From Mucilaginibacter empetricola (GTDB taxonomy: Bacteria > Bacteroidota > Bacteroidia > Sphingobacteriales > Sphingobacteriaceae), in contig NZ_JANUBZ010000009.1 in NCBI RefSeq assembly GCF_024808665.1, positions 226,925 through 290,924 on the forward strand: DNA of 64,000 bases, in the 5' to 3' direction. The position numbers were made by a program, and so were the translations under genes. Positions 27,477-35,366 of this stretch are shown piece by piece. Numbering within the stretch: position 1 is the first letter of the stretch; every line of letters begins with the position of its first letter. The notes under the pieces are model-generated. The model did no database searches and was not told the origin of the DNA. It saw nothing but the letters and a program-made list of their open reading frames with translations.

Positions 27477-27539
27477 ATGAAGGCTCACACATTACATTTT
27501 TCTCATCTGCACCATCACCACCATGTGGTGATCAGATAA
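27477..27539 (+). CDS. hisL: His operon leader peptide
   Basis: A 20-codon open frame, too short for usual gene calling. The peptide is MKAHTLHFSHLHHHHHVVIR: eight histidines, five consecutive (residues 12-16). It sits 34 bp after the -7 element and 70 bp before hisG, exactly where a his attenuation leader belongs. Ribosome stalling at the His codons when charged tRNA-His is scarce would alter folding of the downstream RNA. The His-codon run forms one arm of a hairpin (27514-27532). Length, position and composition make chance very unlikely; the mechanism is inferred by analogy with proteobacterial his leaders. Confidence 0.88.
   Translation: MKAHTLHFSHLHHHHHVVIR
27514..27532 (+). promoter_or_regulatory. 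Hairpin over the His codons of the leader
   Basis: ATCACCAC (27514-27521) and GTGGTGAT (27525-27532) are exact complements with a 3-nt loop, so the His-codon run folds on itself. A stalled ribosome would melt it. Farther on, a GC-rich tract (27564-27574) followed by a T-rich stretch (27575-27589) might belong to a terminator, but I find no good pairing partner for it. Confidence 0.6.
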
Positions 27540-27609
27540 ATGTATGTTTCTACGTGAAATAACGCCCCGGCCCCTTTCTTTTTTATTTATAGTCCCTTAA
27601 AATTAATCA

Positions 27610-28461
27610 GTGAAAACACTTAAAATAGCGATCCAAAAATCGGGTCGGCTCAACGAAAAATCCGTTGAATTATTAAAAAATTGCGGTCTTAATTTTGAAA
27701 ATTACAAGAGCTCGCTTATCTCCCCTGTATCCAATTTCCCGCTCGAAATTCTTTTTCTGCGTGATGATGATATCCCTGAATATGTTCAGGATGGCATTGC
27801 TGACTTGGGTATAGTTGGCGAAAATGTGATACAGGAAACCGAAGTTGAAGTAAGTTACTTGCAACGTTTGGGCTTTGGCAAATGTTCGTTAAAAATAGCG
27901 GTACCCAACACCTACGATATTAAAAGTTTAGCCGAGCTTGACGGCAAATCAATAGCAACTACTTATCCTGCTATATTAGGTAAATTTTTAAAAGAAAAAG
28001 GTATTCAGGCAGATATCCGCACCATCTCCGGTTCGGTTGAAATTTCTCCCGGTTTAGGATTAAGTGATGCCATTTGCGATCTGGTTTCAACCGGCGGCAC
28101 GCTTAAAAGCAATGGCTTAAAAGCATTTGCTGATGTAATGTCATCAGAAGCAGTATTGATCGGTCGTAAAGGCAGCGAAAATGAAGAACTGGTAAAGGAG
28201 CTTATTCAGCGTATACAGTCTGTATTACGGGCAAAAGAAACCAAATACGTAGTATTAAATGTGCAGAGAGAAAATTTGACTGCTGTTACTGCATTATTGC
28301 CCGGTGTAAAAAGCCCTTCAGTAGTACCTTTAGCCGAAGAAGGCTGGGTAGCTGTACACACTGTTATCCCCGAACGTGACTTTTGGGACAGAATAAGTCA
28401 GCTGAAACAAGCCGGCGCACAGGGTATTGTGGTAATGCCTATTGAGAAGATAATATTGTAA
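27610..28461 (+). CDS. hisG: ATP phosphoribosyltransferase, long form
   Basis: 283 residues starting at a GTG. It begins VKTLKIAIQKSGRLNEKSVE. The periplasmic-binding-like catalytic domain contains RDDDIPEYVQDGIADLGIVG and ISGSVEISPGLGLSDAICDL (PRPP loop region). A C-terminal ACT-like domain (about 205-283) marks the hexameric long form that histidine inhibits directly, so no HisZ is needed. It catalyses the first step of histidine synthesis and is first in the his operon. The stop codon is followed immediately by a palindromic repeat. Confidence 0.97.
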   Translation: MKTLKIAIQKSGRLNEKSVELLKNCGLNFENYKSSLISPVSNFPLEILFLRDDDIPEYVQDGIADLGIVGENVIQETEVEVSYLQRLGFGKCSLKIAVPNTYDIKSLAELDGKSIATTYPAILGKFLKEKGIQADIRTISGSVEISPGLGLSDAICDLVSTGGTLKSNGLKAFADVMSSEAVLIGRKGSENEELVKELIQRIQSVLRAKETKYVVLNVQRENLTAVTALLPGVKSPSVVPLAEEGWVAVHTVIPERDFWDRISQLKQAGAQGIVVMPIEKIIL

Positions 28462-28546
28462 CCCCCCGACCCCCTGAAGGGGGAGTTTTTTAGGCGGGTG
28501 ACATTTATAAATTGAAAAATAAATCCCCCTTTAGGGGGTATGGGGG
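28462..28546. repeat. 85-bp palindrome-bounded unit between hisG and hisD
   Basis: The left end is CCCCCC-GA-CCCCC-TGAA-GGGGG (28462-28483). The right end is CCCCC-TTTA-GGGGG-TAT-GGGGG (28525-28546), nearly its reverse complement. A 41-bp AT-rich core separates them. The unit fills the whole gap: it starts right after the hisG stop and ends 1 bp before the hisD ATG. The right end can be read in frame with hisD as SPFRGYGG. The same end sequence bounds the DUF559 unit at 33497, so this looks like a MITE-like relative without a gene. Confidence 0.8.
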
Positions 28547-28547
28547 T

Positions 28548-29843
28548 ATGAAGACATACAATTATTCAGATCTGAATACGGACGACGTTAAGAAACTTGT
28601 TCAGCGTAATGTTGATCCGGCAAATGAAATCCGTGCGGTTGTTGATGAAATTATAACCAGTGTTCAGCGCCATGGCGATAAAGCTTTGCTTGATTATGCA
28701 TTAAAGTTTGACCAGGTTAATTTGAATAAACTTTATCTGGATAAAAATGAGTTGACTGAAATTGCATTAACCGTTTCGTCTGCACAAAAAGAAGCCTTAG
28801 AAATTGCCTACAACAATATTTATAAATTTCATGCCGCACAGTTAAAAACTGAAGACAAGGTTGAAACGATGCCCGGCGTAATCTGCTGGCGCGAATTAAA
28901 GCCGATTGAAAAAGTAGGCCTATACATTCCCGGTGGAAGCGCGGTGTTGCCAAGCACGCTTTTAATGCTGGGTATACCGGCACGCATTGCAGGATGCCAC
29001 GAAATTGTAGTTTGCTCGCCGCCGCAAAAAAACGGCAAAGTGAATGCATTTATCGCTTATGTAGCCTTGTTACTTAATGTTGATAAAATATACTTAGCAG
29101 GCGGTGCGCAGGCCATAGCAGCAATGGCATATGGAAGCGAAAGCATAGCTAAAGTTGATAAGATATTTGGCCCTGGAAACCAGTTTGTTACCAAAGCAAA
29201 AACCATTATTCAATCAACCACTACAACGGCTATTGATATGCCTGCGGGGCCATCAGAAGTATTGGTAATTGCCGACGAAAGTTCAAACGCAGCATTCGTA
29301 GCAGCCGATCTTTTAGCCCAGGCAGAACACGGTATTGATAGTCAGGCGATATTAGTTTGTACATCCCATGAAATAGCCAGTGCGGTTTTAGTTGAGGTTG
29401 AAAAGCAGGTGCCGGTTTTACCGCGAGCTGAAATTGTTAAAAAGGCGCTGGACAATTCATACATCGTGATAACAAAAAACCTGGATGAGGCGATGGATTT
29501 CAGCAATCAGTATGCGCCTGAGCATTTGATATTAGCTACAGATAAATGGCAGCAGATTACCCCTTCAATCATCAATGCGGGTTCGGTATTTTTAGGCAAT
29601 TTAACACCCGAGAGTGTTGGTGATTACGCATCAGGCACTAATCACACTTTGCCCACAAGTGCTTATTCAAGAGCTTATTCAGGTGTTTCAGTTGATTCTT
29701 TTGTAAAGAAGATCACGTTTCAGCACATCAGCCCTGAGGGAATTAAGAACATCGGCCCATCAGTTGAAATTCTGGCTGAATTAGAAGGCTTACATGCGCA
29801 TAAGAATGCTGTAAGCGTTAGATTGAATGATAATAAAGTTTAA
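28548..29843 (+). CDS. hisD: Histidinol dehydrogenase
   Basis: 431 residues from the ATG at 28548. An in-frame TTG at 28512 would add 12 residues, but these are encoded by the palindromic repeat and are not part of the family. Signatures are GLYIPGGSAVLPSTLLMLGIPA, read in part, then AGGAQAIAAMAYG, KIFGPGNQFV, DMPAGPSEVLV, LLAQAEHG (zinc and catalytic region) and EHLILAT. It oxidises L-histidinol twice to histidine with NAD+ and zinc, the last step of the pathway. Confidence 0.97.
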   Translation: MKTYNYSDLNTDDVKKLVQRNVDPANEIRAVVDEIITSVQRHGDKALLDYALKFDQVNLNKLYLDKNELTEIALTVSSAQKEALEIAYNNIYKFHAAQLKTEDKVETMPGVICWRELKPIEKVGLYIPGGSAVLPSTLLMLGIPARIAGCHEIVVCSPPQKNGKVNAFIAYVALLLNVDKIYLAGGAQAIAAMAYGSESIAKVDKIFGPGNQFVTKAKTIIQSTTTTAIDMPAGPSEVLVIADESSNAAFVAADLLAQAEHGIDSQAILVCTSHEIASAVLVEVEKQVPVLPRAEIVKKALDNSYIVITKNLDEAMDFSNQYAPEHLILATDKWQQITPSIINAGSVFLGNLTPESVGDYASGTNHTLPTSAYSRAYSGVSVDSFVKKITFQHISPEGIKNIGPSVEILAELEGLHAHKNAVSVRLNDNKV

Positions 29844-29848
29844 AAGAA

Positions 29849-30895
29849 ATGTTTAGCATTAATAACATATTAAGAGAAAATATAAAACGCTTAGTCCCCT
29901 ATTCATCTGCACGTGATGAATACCAGGGAGAAGCCAGCGTTTATTTAGATGCCAACGAAAATGCATTTGGCTCGCCCTTAGATCAGCAGTTTAACCGCTA
30001 TCCTGATCCTTTACAATATGCGGTAAAAAAGCGTTTAAGTGAGATAAAAGGACTCCCTGTCCGCAACATATTTTTAGGTAACGGTAGTGATGAAGCGATA
30101 GATGTGCTGTTCCGCAGCTTTTGCAATCCGGGTGTTGATAATGTAATATTGGTACCCCCTACTTACGGTATGTACCAGGTATCGGCCAATATTAATGATG
30201 TAGAAACCCGCAATGTGCCGCTTACCGAAGAATACCAGCTTAATTTGGATGGTATTGCCGAAGCTATTGATGCACATACCAAACTGATATTTATCTGTTC
30301 GCCCAATAATCCCACCGGTAATTCTATTGATCGTTCGGACGTTGAAACTTTGTTGGCTAACTTTAACGGTATTGTAGTGGTTGATGAGGCTTATATCAAT
30401 TTCAGTCGCCAAAAAACCTTTATACAGGAGCTTACTGAATACGCCAACCTGGTGGTATTACAAACCTTAAGTAAAGCATGGGGATTAGCCGGGCTTCGTG
30501 TGGGAATGGCTTTTGCCAGTGAAGAAATTATTGAGGTAATGAACAAGGTAAAACCACCTTATAATGTTAACGAAGCTTCCCAGCAACTGGCTTTGCAAGC
30601 TCTTGCTAACATCGACCAGGTAAATGGCTGGATAAAAGAAACTTTAGCCCAACGCGACAGATTAGTTTTAGGATTGAAAGATTTTGACTTTGTGGTAGAC
30701 ATTTACCCTTCTGATGCTAACTTTATCCTGGTAAAAACCACTGATGCACGAGGAATTTACAACTTTTTAGTAGAAAGGGGCATCATTGTTCGCGACCGGT
30801 CAAAAGTTGAGTTATGTGAGGGCTGTCTGCGGATAACCGTTGGCACCCCTGATGAAAATAGTGTTTTACTTCAATCCCTGGAAAACTATAAATGA
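29849..30895 (+). CDS. hisC: Histidinol-phosphate aminotransferase
   Basis: 348 residues, fold-type I PLP enzyme. [10 protein letters not shown] (151-160), VVDEAYINF and [14 protein letters not shown] with the PLP lysine at Lys209 are present. It converts imidazole-acetol phosphate and glutamate to histidinol phosphate. It starts 5 bp after hisD, and its TGA overlaps the hisB ATG, implying translational coupling. Confidence 0.97.
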   Translation: MFSINNILRENIKRLVPYSSARDEYQGEASVYLDANENAFGSPLDQQFNRYPDPLQYAVKKRLSEIKGLPVRNIFLGNGSDEAIDVLFRSFCNPGVDNVILVPPTYGMYQVSANINDVETRNVPLTEEYQLNLDGIAEAIDAHTKLIFICSPNNPTGNSIDRSDVETLLANFNGIVVVDEAYINFSRQKTFIQELTEYANLVVLQTLSKAWGLAGLRVGMAFASEEIIEVMNKVKPPYNVNEASQQLALQALANIDQVNGWIKETLAQRDRLVLGLKDFDFVVDIYPSDANFILVKTTDARGIYNFLVERGIIVRDRSKVELCEGCLRITVGTPDENSVLLQSLENYK

Positions 30896-32043
30896 GCAAG
30901 CTTCAAAAAATATTGTTTATTGACCGCGACGGTACTATCATCAAAGAAACAACTGATGAACAAATAGATTCATTTGAAAAGCTGGAATTTTACCCCGGCG
31001 CCTTACAATATCTACCTAAAATTGCAGCGGAGCTTGACTATCAATTGGTAATGGTTACCAACCAGGATGGATTAGGTACAGCGTCATACCCCGAAGATAC
31101 CTTTTGGCCTGTACAAAACTTCATCCTTAAAACACTGGAAAACGAAGGCGTAGTATTTTCAGATATTTGTGTTGACAGGACATTCCCGGCACAAAATGCG
31201 CCTACCCGCAAACCGGGTATTGGAATGCTAATCCAGTATCTTGATGCTGAAAAGTATGATCTCAAAAATTCATTTACCATTGGTGATCGTAAAAACGATG
31301 TATTGTTAGCTCATAATTTAGGTGCAAAAGCCATTTGGCTGAATGATAATTCCAATTTAGGCAGTCATGAGTTTAACAATCCTAATGAAGCAGCTATAGT
31401 AACCGAAACTGTTGCATTAGAAACAACCGACTGGCAAAAGATCTATGAGTTTTTGAAATTGGGCGAACGTGTATTTGAACATCGCCGTGCTACCAAAGAG
31501 ACGGACATCTATATTAAATTAAATCTGGATGGAAAAGGTGAGGCAAAGGTATCAACCGGGCTGCACTTTTTTGATCATATGCTTGATCAGATTGCTCGTC
31601 ACGGAGGCCTTGATCTGGAAGTGATAGCAAAAGGCGATCTGCATATTGATGAGCATCACACCATTGAAGATACTGGTATTGCTTTAGGCGAGGTTTTTGC
31701 AGCGGCTTTAGGTAATAAAAAAGGAATTGAGCGTTACGGTTTTTGTCTGCCGATGGACGATTGTCTGGCGCAGGTAGCCATTGATTTTGGTGGCCGTAAC
31801 TGGATTGTTTGGGAAACCCAATTTAAGAGAGAAAAGATTGGCGAAATGCCTACAGAAATGTTTTTCCATTTCTTCAAATCGTTCTCCGATGCAGCCAAGT
31901 GCAACTTAAACATAAAAGCCGAGGGTGAAAACGAACATCATAAAATAGAAGCTATATTTAAGGCTTTTGCAAAAGCTATAAAAATGGCGGTAAAAAGAGA
32001 TGTAAACAATATGGTTTTACCGAGTACTAAGGGACTGTTGTGA
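30892..32043 (+). CDS. hisB: Bifunctional histidinol-phosphatase/imidazoleglycerol-phosphate dehydratase
   Basis: 383 residues with two catalytic parts. The N-terminal HAD phosphatase (about 1-185) starts with [12 protein letters not shown] (Asp11 nucleophile, Asp13). The C-terminal dehydratase (about 190-383) has [30 protein letters not shown] and the [10 protein letters not shown] region, binding manganese through histidines. It performs the dehydratase and phosphatase steps on either side of HisC. The zinc-binding cysteine loop of the E. coli phosphatase half is absent here (the stretch reads [12 protein letters not shown]). Confidence 0.96.
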   Translation: MSKLQKILFIDRDGTIIKETTDEQIDSFEKLEFYPGALQYLPKIAAELDYQLVMVTNQDGLGTASYPEDTFWPVQNFILKTLENEGVVFSDICVDRTFPAQNAPTRKPGIGMLIQYLDAEKYDLKNSFTIGDRKNDVLLAHNLGAKAIWLNDNSNLGSHEFNNPNEAAIVTETVALETTDWQKIYEFLKLGERVFEHRRATKETDIYIKLNLDGKGEAKVSTGLHFFDHMLDQIARHGGLDLEVIAKGDLHIDEHHTIEDTGIALGEVFAAALGNKKGIERYGFCLPMDDCLAQVAIDFGGRNWIVWETQFKREKIGEMPTEMFFHFFKSFSDAAKCNLNIKAEGENEHHKIEAIFKAFAKAIKMAVKRDVNNMVLPSTKGLL

Positions 32044-32047
32044 GAGA

Positions 32048-32139
32048 TAGAGTCAAGAATCAAGAGCCAAGAATTAAGAAACAAGAGTAAGAGCTATTTC
32101 AACTTTTATTGGCTCTTGATTCTTAGCTCTTGACTCTTA
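32048..32139. repeat. Inverted repeat of degenerate 7-nt units between hisB and hisH
   Basis: The left half is a run of heptamers such as AAGAGTC, AAGAATC, AAGAGCC and AAGAATT (32048-32095). The right half (about 32110-32139) holds their reverse complements, with one unit more in part of the alignment. Together they fill nearly all of the 108-bp hisB-hisH gap. No T run follows, so a terminator is unlikely. The periodic, inverted layout fits a dispersed intergenic repeat. Confidence 0.75.
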
Positions 32140-32151
32140 ATCAAAATAAAA

Positions 32152-32742
32152 ATGATCGGAATAATAAGATACGGCGCCGGGAATATATTTTCATTAACTG
32201 CTGCTTTGGAGCGGCTGGGGATTCCCTATGGGATGATCAATAAGGAAGAAGATTTTGAGCTGTATGATCGTTATATTATCCCTGGGGTTGGGCACGCAGG
32301 TGCAGCTATGGCCAAATTGGAGCAAACCGGGCTGGTGCCTAAAATTAAATCACTAAAAAAGCCAACGCTGGGTATTTGTGTGGGAATGCAGCTTTTGACA
32401 AGTCATTCTGAAGAAGGCGATTCAGACTTATTGGAGATTTTCCCGATAAAAACTTTAAAGTTTGCGGCCGGTACCGAATATAAGGTACCGCATACAGGGT
32501 GGAACAAAGTATATCCCGAAAAGGAAAACCCACTTTTTGAAAATATTCCTAACGGATCACATTTTTACTTTGTACATTCATACTTTATTGAATTTGATAA
32601 TACCTTTACACTGTCATCAACAATTTACAACAACAAATTTTCGGCATCAATTTGGCGGGATAACTTCTACGGAGTGCAATTCCATCCCGAAAAATCAGGT
32701 GCTTATGGTGAAACGTTACTAAAAAATTTCTCAAAACTTTAA
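32152..32742 (+). CDS. hisH: Imidazole glycerol phosphate synthase, glutaminase subunit
   Basis: 196 residues, class I glutamine amidotransferase. GNIFSL near the start, the nucleophile elbow GICVGMQLL (Cys76) and VQFHPEKSG (His178, Glu180) complete the triad. HisH releases ammonia from glutamine and channels it to HisF. Normally it forms a 1:1 complex with HisF, here present only as a DUF559 fusion, so the complex must accommodate the extra domain. Confidence 0.97.
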   Translation: MIGIIRYGAGNIFSLTAALERLGIPYGMINKEEDFELYDRYIIPGVGHAGAAMAKLEQTGLVPKIKSLKKPTLGICVGMQLLTSHSEEGDSDLLEIFPIKTLKFAAGTEYKVPHTGWNKVYPEKENPLFENIPNGSHFYFVHSYFIEFDNTFTLSSTIYNNKFSASIWRDNFYGVQFHPEKSGAYGETLLKNFSKL

Positions 32743-32746
32743 AGAC

Positions 32747-33496
32747 ATGTACATTATTCCTGCAATTGATATTTTGGACAAAAAAGTAGTGCGACTGCGC
32801 GAGGGCGACTACAAGCAGGTCACTCAATATGACGTTTCTCTGGAAGAAATGATCGACAAATACCAGTCACACGGTACTAATTTTATTCATATTATTGATT
32901 TAAACGGTGCTAAGAACGACTTTTCTAACCAACAATACCTTTTTGATGTGATTAAAAAAACAGACATGAAGGTGCAATATGGCGGCGGTATCCGCAGCAT
33001 CGACAAGGTTAAAGAACTGATAGATGCCGGTGTACACCGCGTTATTGTAGGCACACAGGCATTAACCAACCCTCCTTTTCTGAAAGAGTTAAGTCAGGCC
33101 TTATGCGGCCCGAGTAAATGCTCAGACCAGGTAGTTATTGCTATTGACGTATTAGACGAAGTGATCAAATACTCCGGCTGGATGGAAAGCTCACCCATTA
33201 AATTAATGGATTACGTGGATAAATGCCTCGCTTTAGGATTTTTCCGCTTTTTGTGTACCGATATTAATAAAGATGGTAAACTGGGCGGTGCAGGTATTGA
33301 TCTGTATGAAAAACTGCTTGACCATTCGCCATTCATCAAATTAATAGCTTCTGGCGGCGTAAGCTCAATGGAAGATGTAGAAAAACTGAGCAATATAAAG
33401 GTGGAATCCTGTGTGGTTGGCAAAGCTATTTATGAGGGCCATATTACTATTGAAGAAGTAAAAAACTGGAATTTGGAATCGCTTATATCCATTTAA
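32747..33496 (+). CDS. hisA: Phosphoribosylformimino-AICAR ribotide isomerase
   Basis: 249 residues, (beta/alpha)8 barrel. The first catalytic aspartate is in IIPAIDILDKKVVRLREGDY (Asp8); VQYGGGIRS and LIASGGVSS are the two phosphate-binding loops. It isomerises ProFAR to PRFAR, the substrate of HisF. It is 4 bp after hisH. The stop codon is followed at once by the left palindrome of the DUF559 unit. Confidence 0.97.
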   Translation: MYIIPAIDILDKKVVRLREGDYKQVTQYDVSLEEMIDKYQSHGTNFIHIIDLNGAKNDFSNQQYLFDVIKKTDMKVQYGGGIRSIDKVKELIDAGVHRVIVGTQALTNPPFLKELSQALCGPSKCSDQVVIAIDVLDEVIKYSGWMESSPIKLMDYVDKCLALGFFRFLCTDINKDGKLGGAGIDLYEKLLDHSPFIKLIASGGVSSMEDVEKLSNIKVESCVVGKAIYEGHITIEEVKNWNLESLISI

Positions 33497-33941
33497 CCCC
33501 CCAGCCCCCTGAAGGGGGAGTTGATTTGCATGCGTATAGTTACGTGTAAAATAGAATGAAGAAGAAATTGTTTCTGGGGGCTAATTTTGAAATATTTGCT
33601 AATGCTAAGGCTTTAAGATATAACATGACTCCTGCGGAAAGTTTATTGTGGAGCTATTTAAATTTAAAAGTAAACAATGCAAAATTCAGAAGACAGCATC
33701 CGCTAGGAAACTATATTGCAGATTTTTATTGTCATCAGCATAAGCTCGTAATTGAATTAGATGGAAGCATCCATCAGCTTCCAGAAATTATACAAAATGA
33801 TATCGAAAAGCAAACGTTCCTTGAGCAACAAGGACTAAAGGTGATAAGATTTACCAATCAACAAATATTTAATAATTTAGAGTACGTCTTGGAACAAATA
33901 AATACACAAATCAGCTCCCCCTTCAGGGGGCGGGGGGGATT
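33497..33941. mobile_element. Palindrome-bounded unit carrying a DUF559 gene, inserted between hisA and hisF
   Basis: The left end (33497-33528) reads CCCCCC-AG-CCCCC-TGAA-GGGGG-AGTTGATTTG. The right end (33907-33941) is its reverse complement with few mismatches, so the unit has terminal inverted repeats of about 32 bp. Inside is a DUF559 gene whose last codons are made by the right end. The unit starts right after the hisA stop and ends inside the first codons of hisF, whose Met codon is missing. There is no transposase, and I see no clear target duplication. The same ends bound a geneless 85-bp unit at 28462 in this operon. Mobility is inferred. Confidence 0.7.
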
Positions 33942-34695
33942 AGCAAAGCGAATCATCCCCTGCCTTGACGTTAAAGATGGACGTACCGTTAAAGGCGTTA
34001 ACTTTGTTGATCTTCGTGATGCGGGAGATCCAGTTGAACTGGCCTGGAATTATTCCAACCAGGGGGCTGATGAGTTGGTATTCCTCGATATTACTGCTAC
34101 TGTTGAGCGCCGCAAAACGATGGTAGAGCTGGTAAAGGCCGTTGCCAGGCAAATAAACATCCCCTTTACTATAGGCGGTGGCATAAACGAAATTGCTGAT
34201 GCTGATGCGCTTTTAAACGCTGGGGCGGATAAAATATCTATTAATTCGGCAGCGGTGCGTAATCCTGCTTTGATTGATGAACTGGCAAAAGCATTTGGCG
34301 TTCAGTTTGTGGTAATAGCGGTTGACACCAGGGTAATTGCTAATAAAAACATTGTACACTTAAATGGTGGCCGTTTACCGACAGAAAAAGAAACGCTCGA
34401 CTGGATTTTAGAAGCGGAAAGCCGGGGTGCCGGCGAAATACTCCTTACTTCAATGGATCATGATGGTACAAAAGCAGGTTTTGACAATCGGTTTTTAAAA
34501 GAGGTAAATAGTGCAGTAAATATACCGGTGATAGCATCTGGCGGCGCGGGATCAGTTCAGCACTTTGTTGATGTTTTTGAGCAAAGTAATGTGGACGCGG
34601 CCCTGGCAGCTTCGGTATTTCATTACGGCGAAATACTGATACCTGATTTAAAGAAAATACTGAAGCATAATAATATTGAGGTAAGAGAGGTTTAA
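33556..34695 (+). CDS. hisF: DUF559 nuclease-like domain fused in frame to HisF
   Basis: 379 residues without a stop between two unrelated domains. Residues 1-119 are DUF559, a Vsr-like PD-(D/E)XK fold: [27 protein letters not shown] (Asp56) and [10 protein letters not shown] (Glu67, Asp69). Residues 120-128 (SSPFRGRGG) are encoded by the right palindrome of the inserted unit. From Leu129 on, [15 protein letters not shown] begins a complete HisF cyclase of 251 residues with both catalytic aspartates (Asp138, and the Asp of VVIAVDTR) and phosphate loops GGGI and ASGGAGS. Only the usual HisF initiator Met is lost. HisF makes imidazole glycerol phosphate and AICAR with ammonia from HisH. Internal initiation could also give a shorter HisF. 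Confidence 0.93.
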   Translation: MKKKLFLGANFEIFANAKALRYNMTPAESLLWSYLNLKVNNAKFRRQHPLGNYIADFYCHQHKLVIELDGSIHQLPEIIQNDIEKQTFLEQQGLKVIRFTNQQIFNNLEYVLEQINTQISSPFRGRGGLAKRIIPCLDVKDGRTVKGVNFVDLRDAGDPVELAWNYSNQGADELVFLDITATVERRKTMVELVKAVARQINIPFTIGGGINEIADADALLNAGADKISINSAAVRNPALIDELAKAFGVQFVVIAVDTRVIANKNIVHLNGGRLPTEKETLDWILEAESRGAGEILLTSMDHDGTKAGFDNRFLKEVNSAVNIPVIASGGAGSVQHFVDVFEQSNVDAALAASVFHYGEILIPDLKKILKHNNIEVREV

Positions 34696-34724
34696 TATCG
34701 CTGCTTCAAAAAGTATAAACAAAA

Positions 34725-35312
34725 ATGAATATCGACTTTAATAAAACAGACGGACTTGTACCGGTAGTTATACAGGACGAGCAAACGCTTGAAGTGCTGA
34801 TGCTTGGCTACATGAACCAGGAAGCCTATAACAAAACGGTACAGGAAAATATAGTCACCTTTTTTTCGCGCTCAAAAAACCGTTTGTGGACAAAGGGCGA
34901 AACCAGCAACAACTTTTTGCATGTAAAAAGCATCCACCTTGATTGCGATAACGATACGCTTTTGATAAAAGTAAAAGCTGACGGCCCTACCTGCCATACC
35001 GGTTCACGCAATTGTTTTAATACTACATATAACCAGAACTTCATATTGGAACTGGAGAACATTGTTACAGATAGATACGAAAACCCTAAAGAAGGGTCGT
35101 ATGTAAACAAACTGCAGCAGAAAGGCTTAAATAAAATTGCACAAAAGGTGGGCGAAGAAGGCGTTGAAACAGTAATTGCTGCGCTTGCCGAAACTGAAAC
35201 TGATTTAATTAATGAAGCTTCGGACCTGGTGTTTCACCTTATAGTACTATTAAAAGAAAAAGGCCTTAGCCTTGAACGAATAGCAAAAAATCTGGAAGAG
35301 CGACATAAGTAG
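34725..35312 (+). CDS. hisIE: Bifunctional phosphoribosyl-AMP cyclohydrolase/phosphoribosyl-ATP pyrophosphatase
   Basis: 195 residues. The HisI part (about 1-105) has VLMLGYMNQEAY, FFSRSKNRLWTKGETS and the zinc ligands in DCDNDTLL and GPTCHTGSRNCF. The HisE part (about 110-195) has KVGEEGVETVIAAL and EASDLVFHLIVLL, the alpha-helical MazG-like pyrophosphatase. It performs the second and third steps of histidine synthesis and is the last his gene of the operon. Confidence 0.97.
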   Translation: MNIDFNKTDGLVPVVIQDEQTLEVLMLGYMNQEAYNKTVQENIVTFFSRSKNRLWTKGETSNNFLHVKSIHLDCDNDTLLIKVKADGPTCHTGSRNCFNTTYNQNFILELENIVTDRYENPKEGSYVNKLQQKGLNKIAQKVGEEGVETVIAALAETETDLINEASDLVFHLIVLLKEKGLSLERIAKNLEERHK

Positions 35313-35317
35313 CTTTT

Positions 35318-35365
35318 AGATCATGGTTCATGGTGTATTTTGCTATGAACCATCAACCATCAACT
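35318..35365. repeat. Inverted heptamer repeat after hisIE
   Basis: The left part has ATGGTTC-ATGGTGT, the right part ATGAACC-ATCAACC-ATCAACT, largely reverse complements and again in 7-nt steps. The sequence differs from the hisB-hisH repeat although the layout is the same. It separates hisIE from the WD40 gene. Confidence 0.65.
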
Positions 35366-35366
35366 A

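Noticed and set aside
28470..28491. CCCCC-TGAA-GGGGG followed by six Ts after hisG as a plain intrinsic terminator
   Set aside because: It would cut off the rest of the his operon, the stem is only 5 bp, and the same palindrome at 33505 has no T run; better explained as the end of a repeat unit, though weak attenuation cannot be excluded.
32048..32139. CRISPR array
   Set aside because: Units are 7 nt with no spacers, and no cas genes are present.
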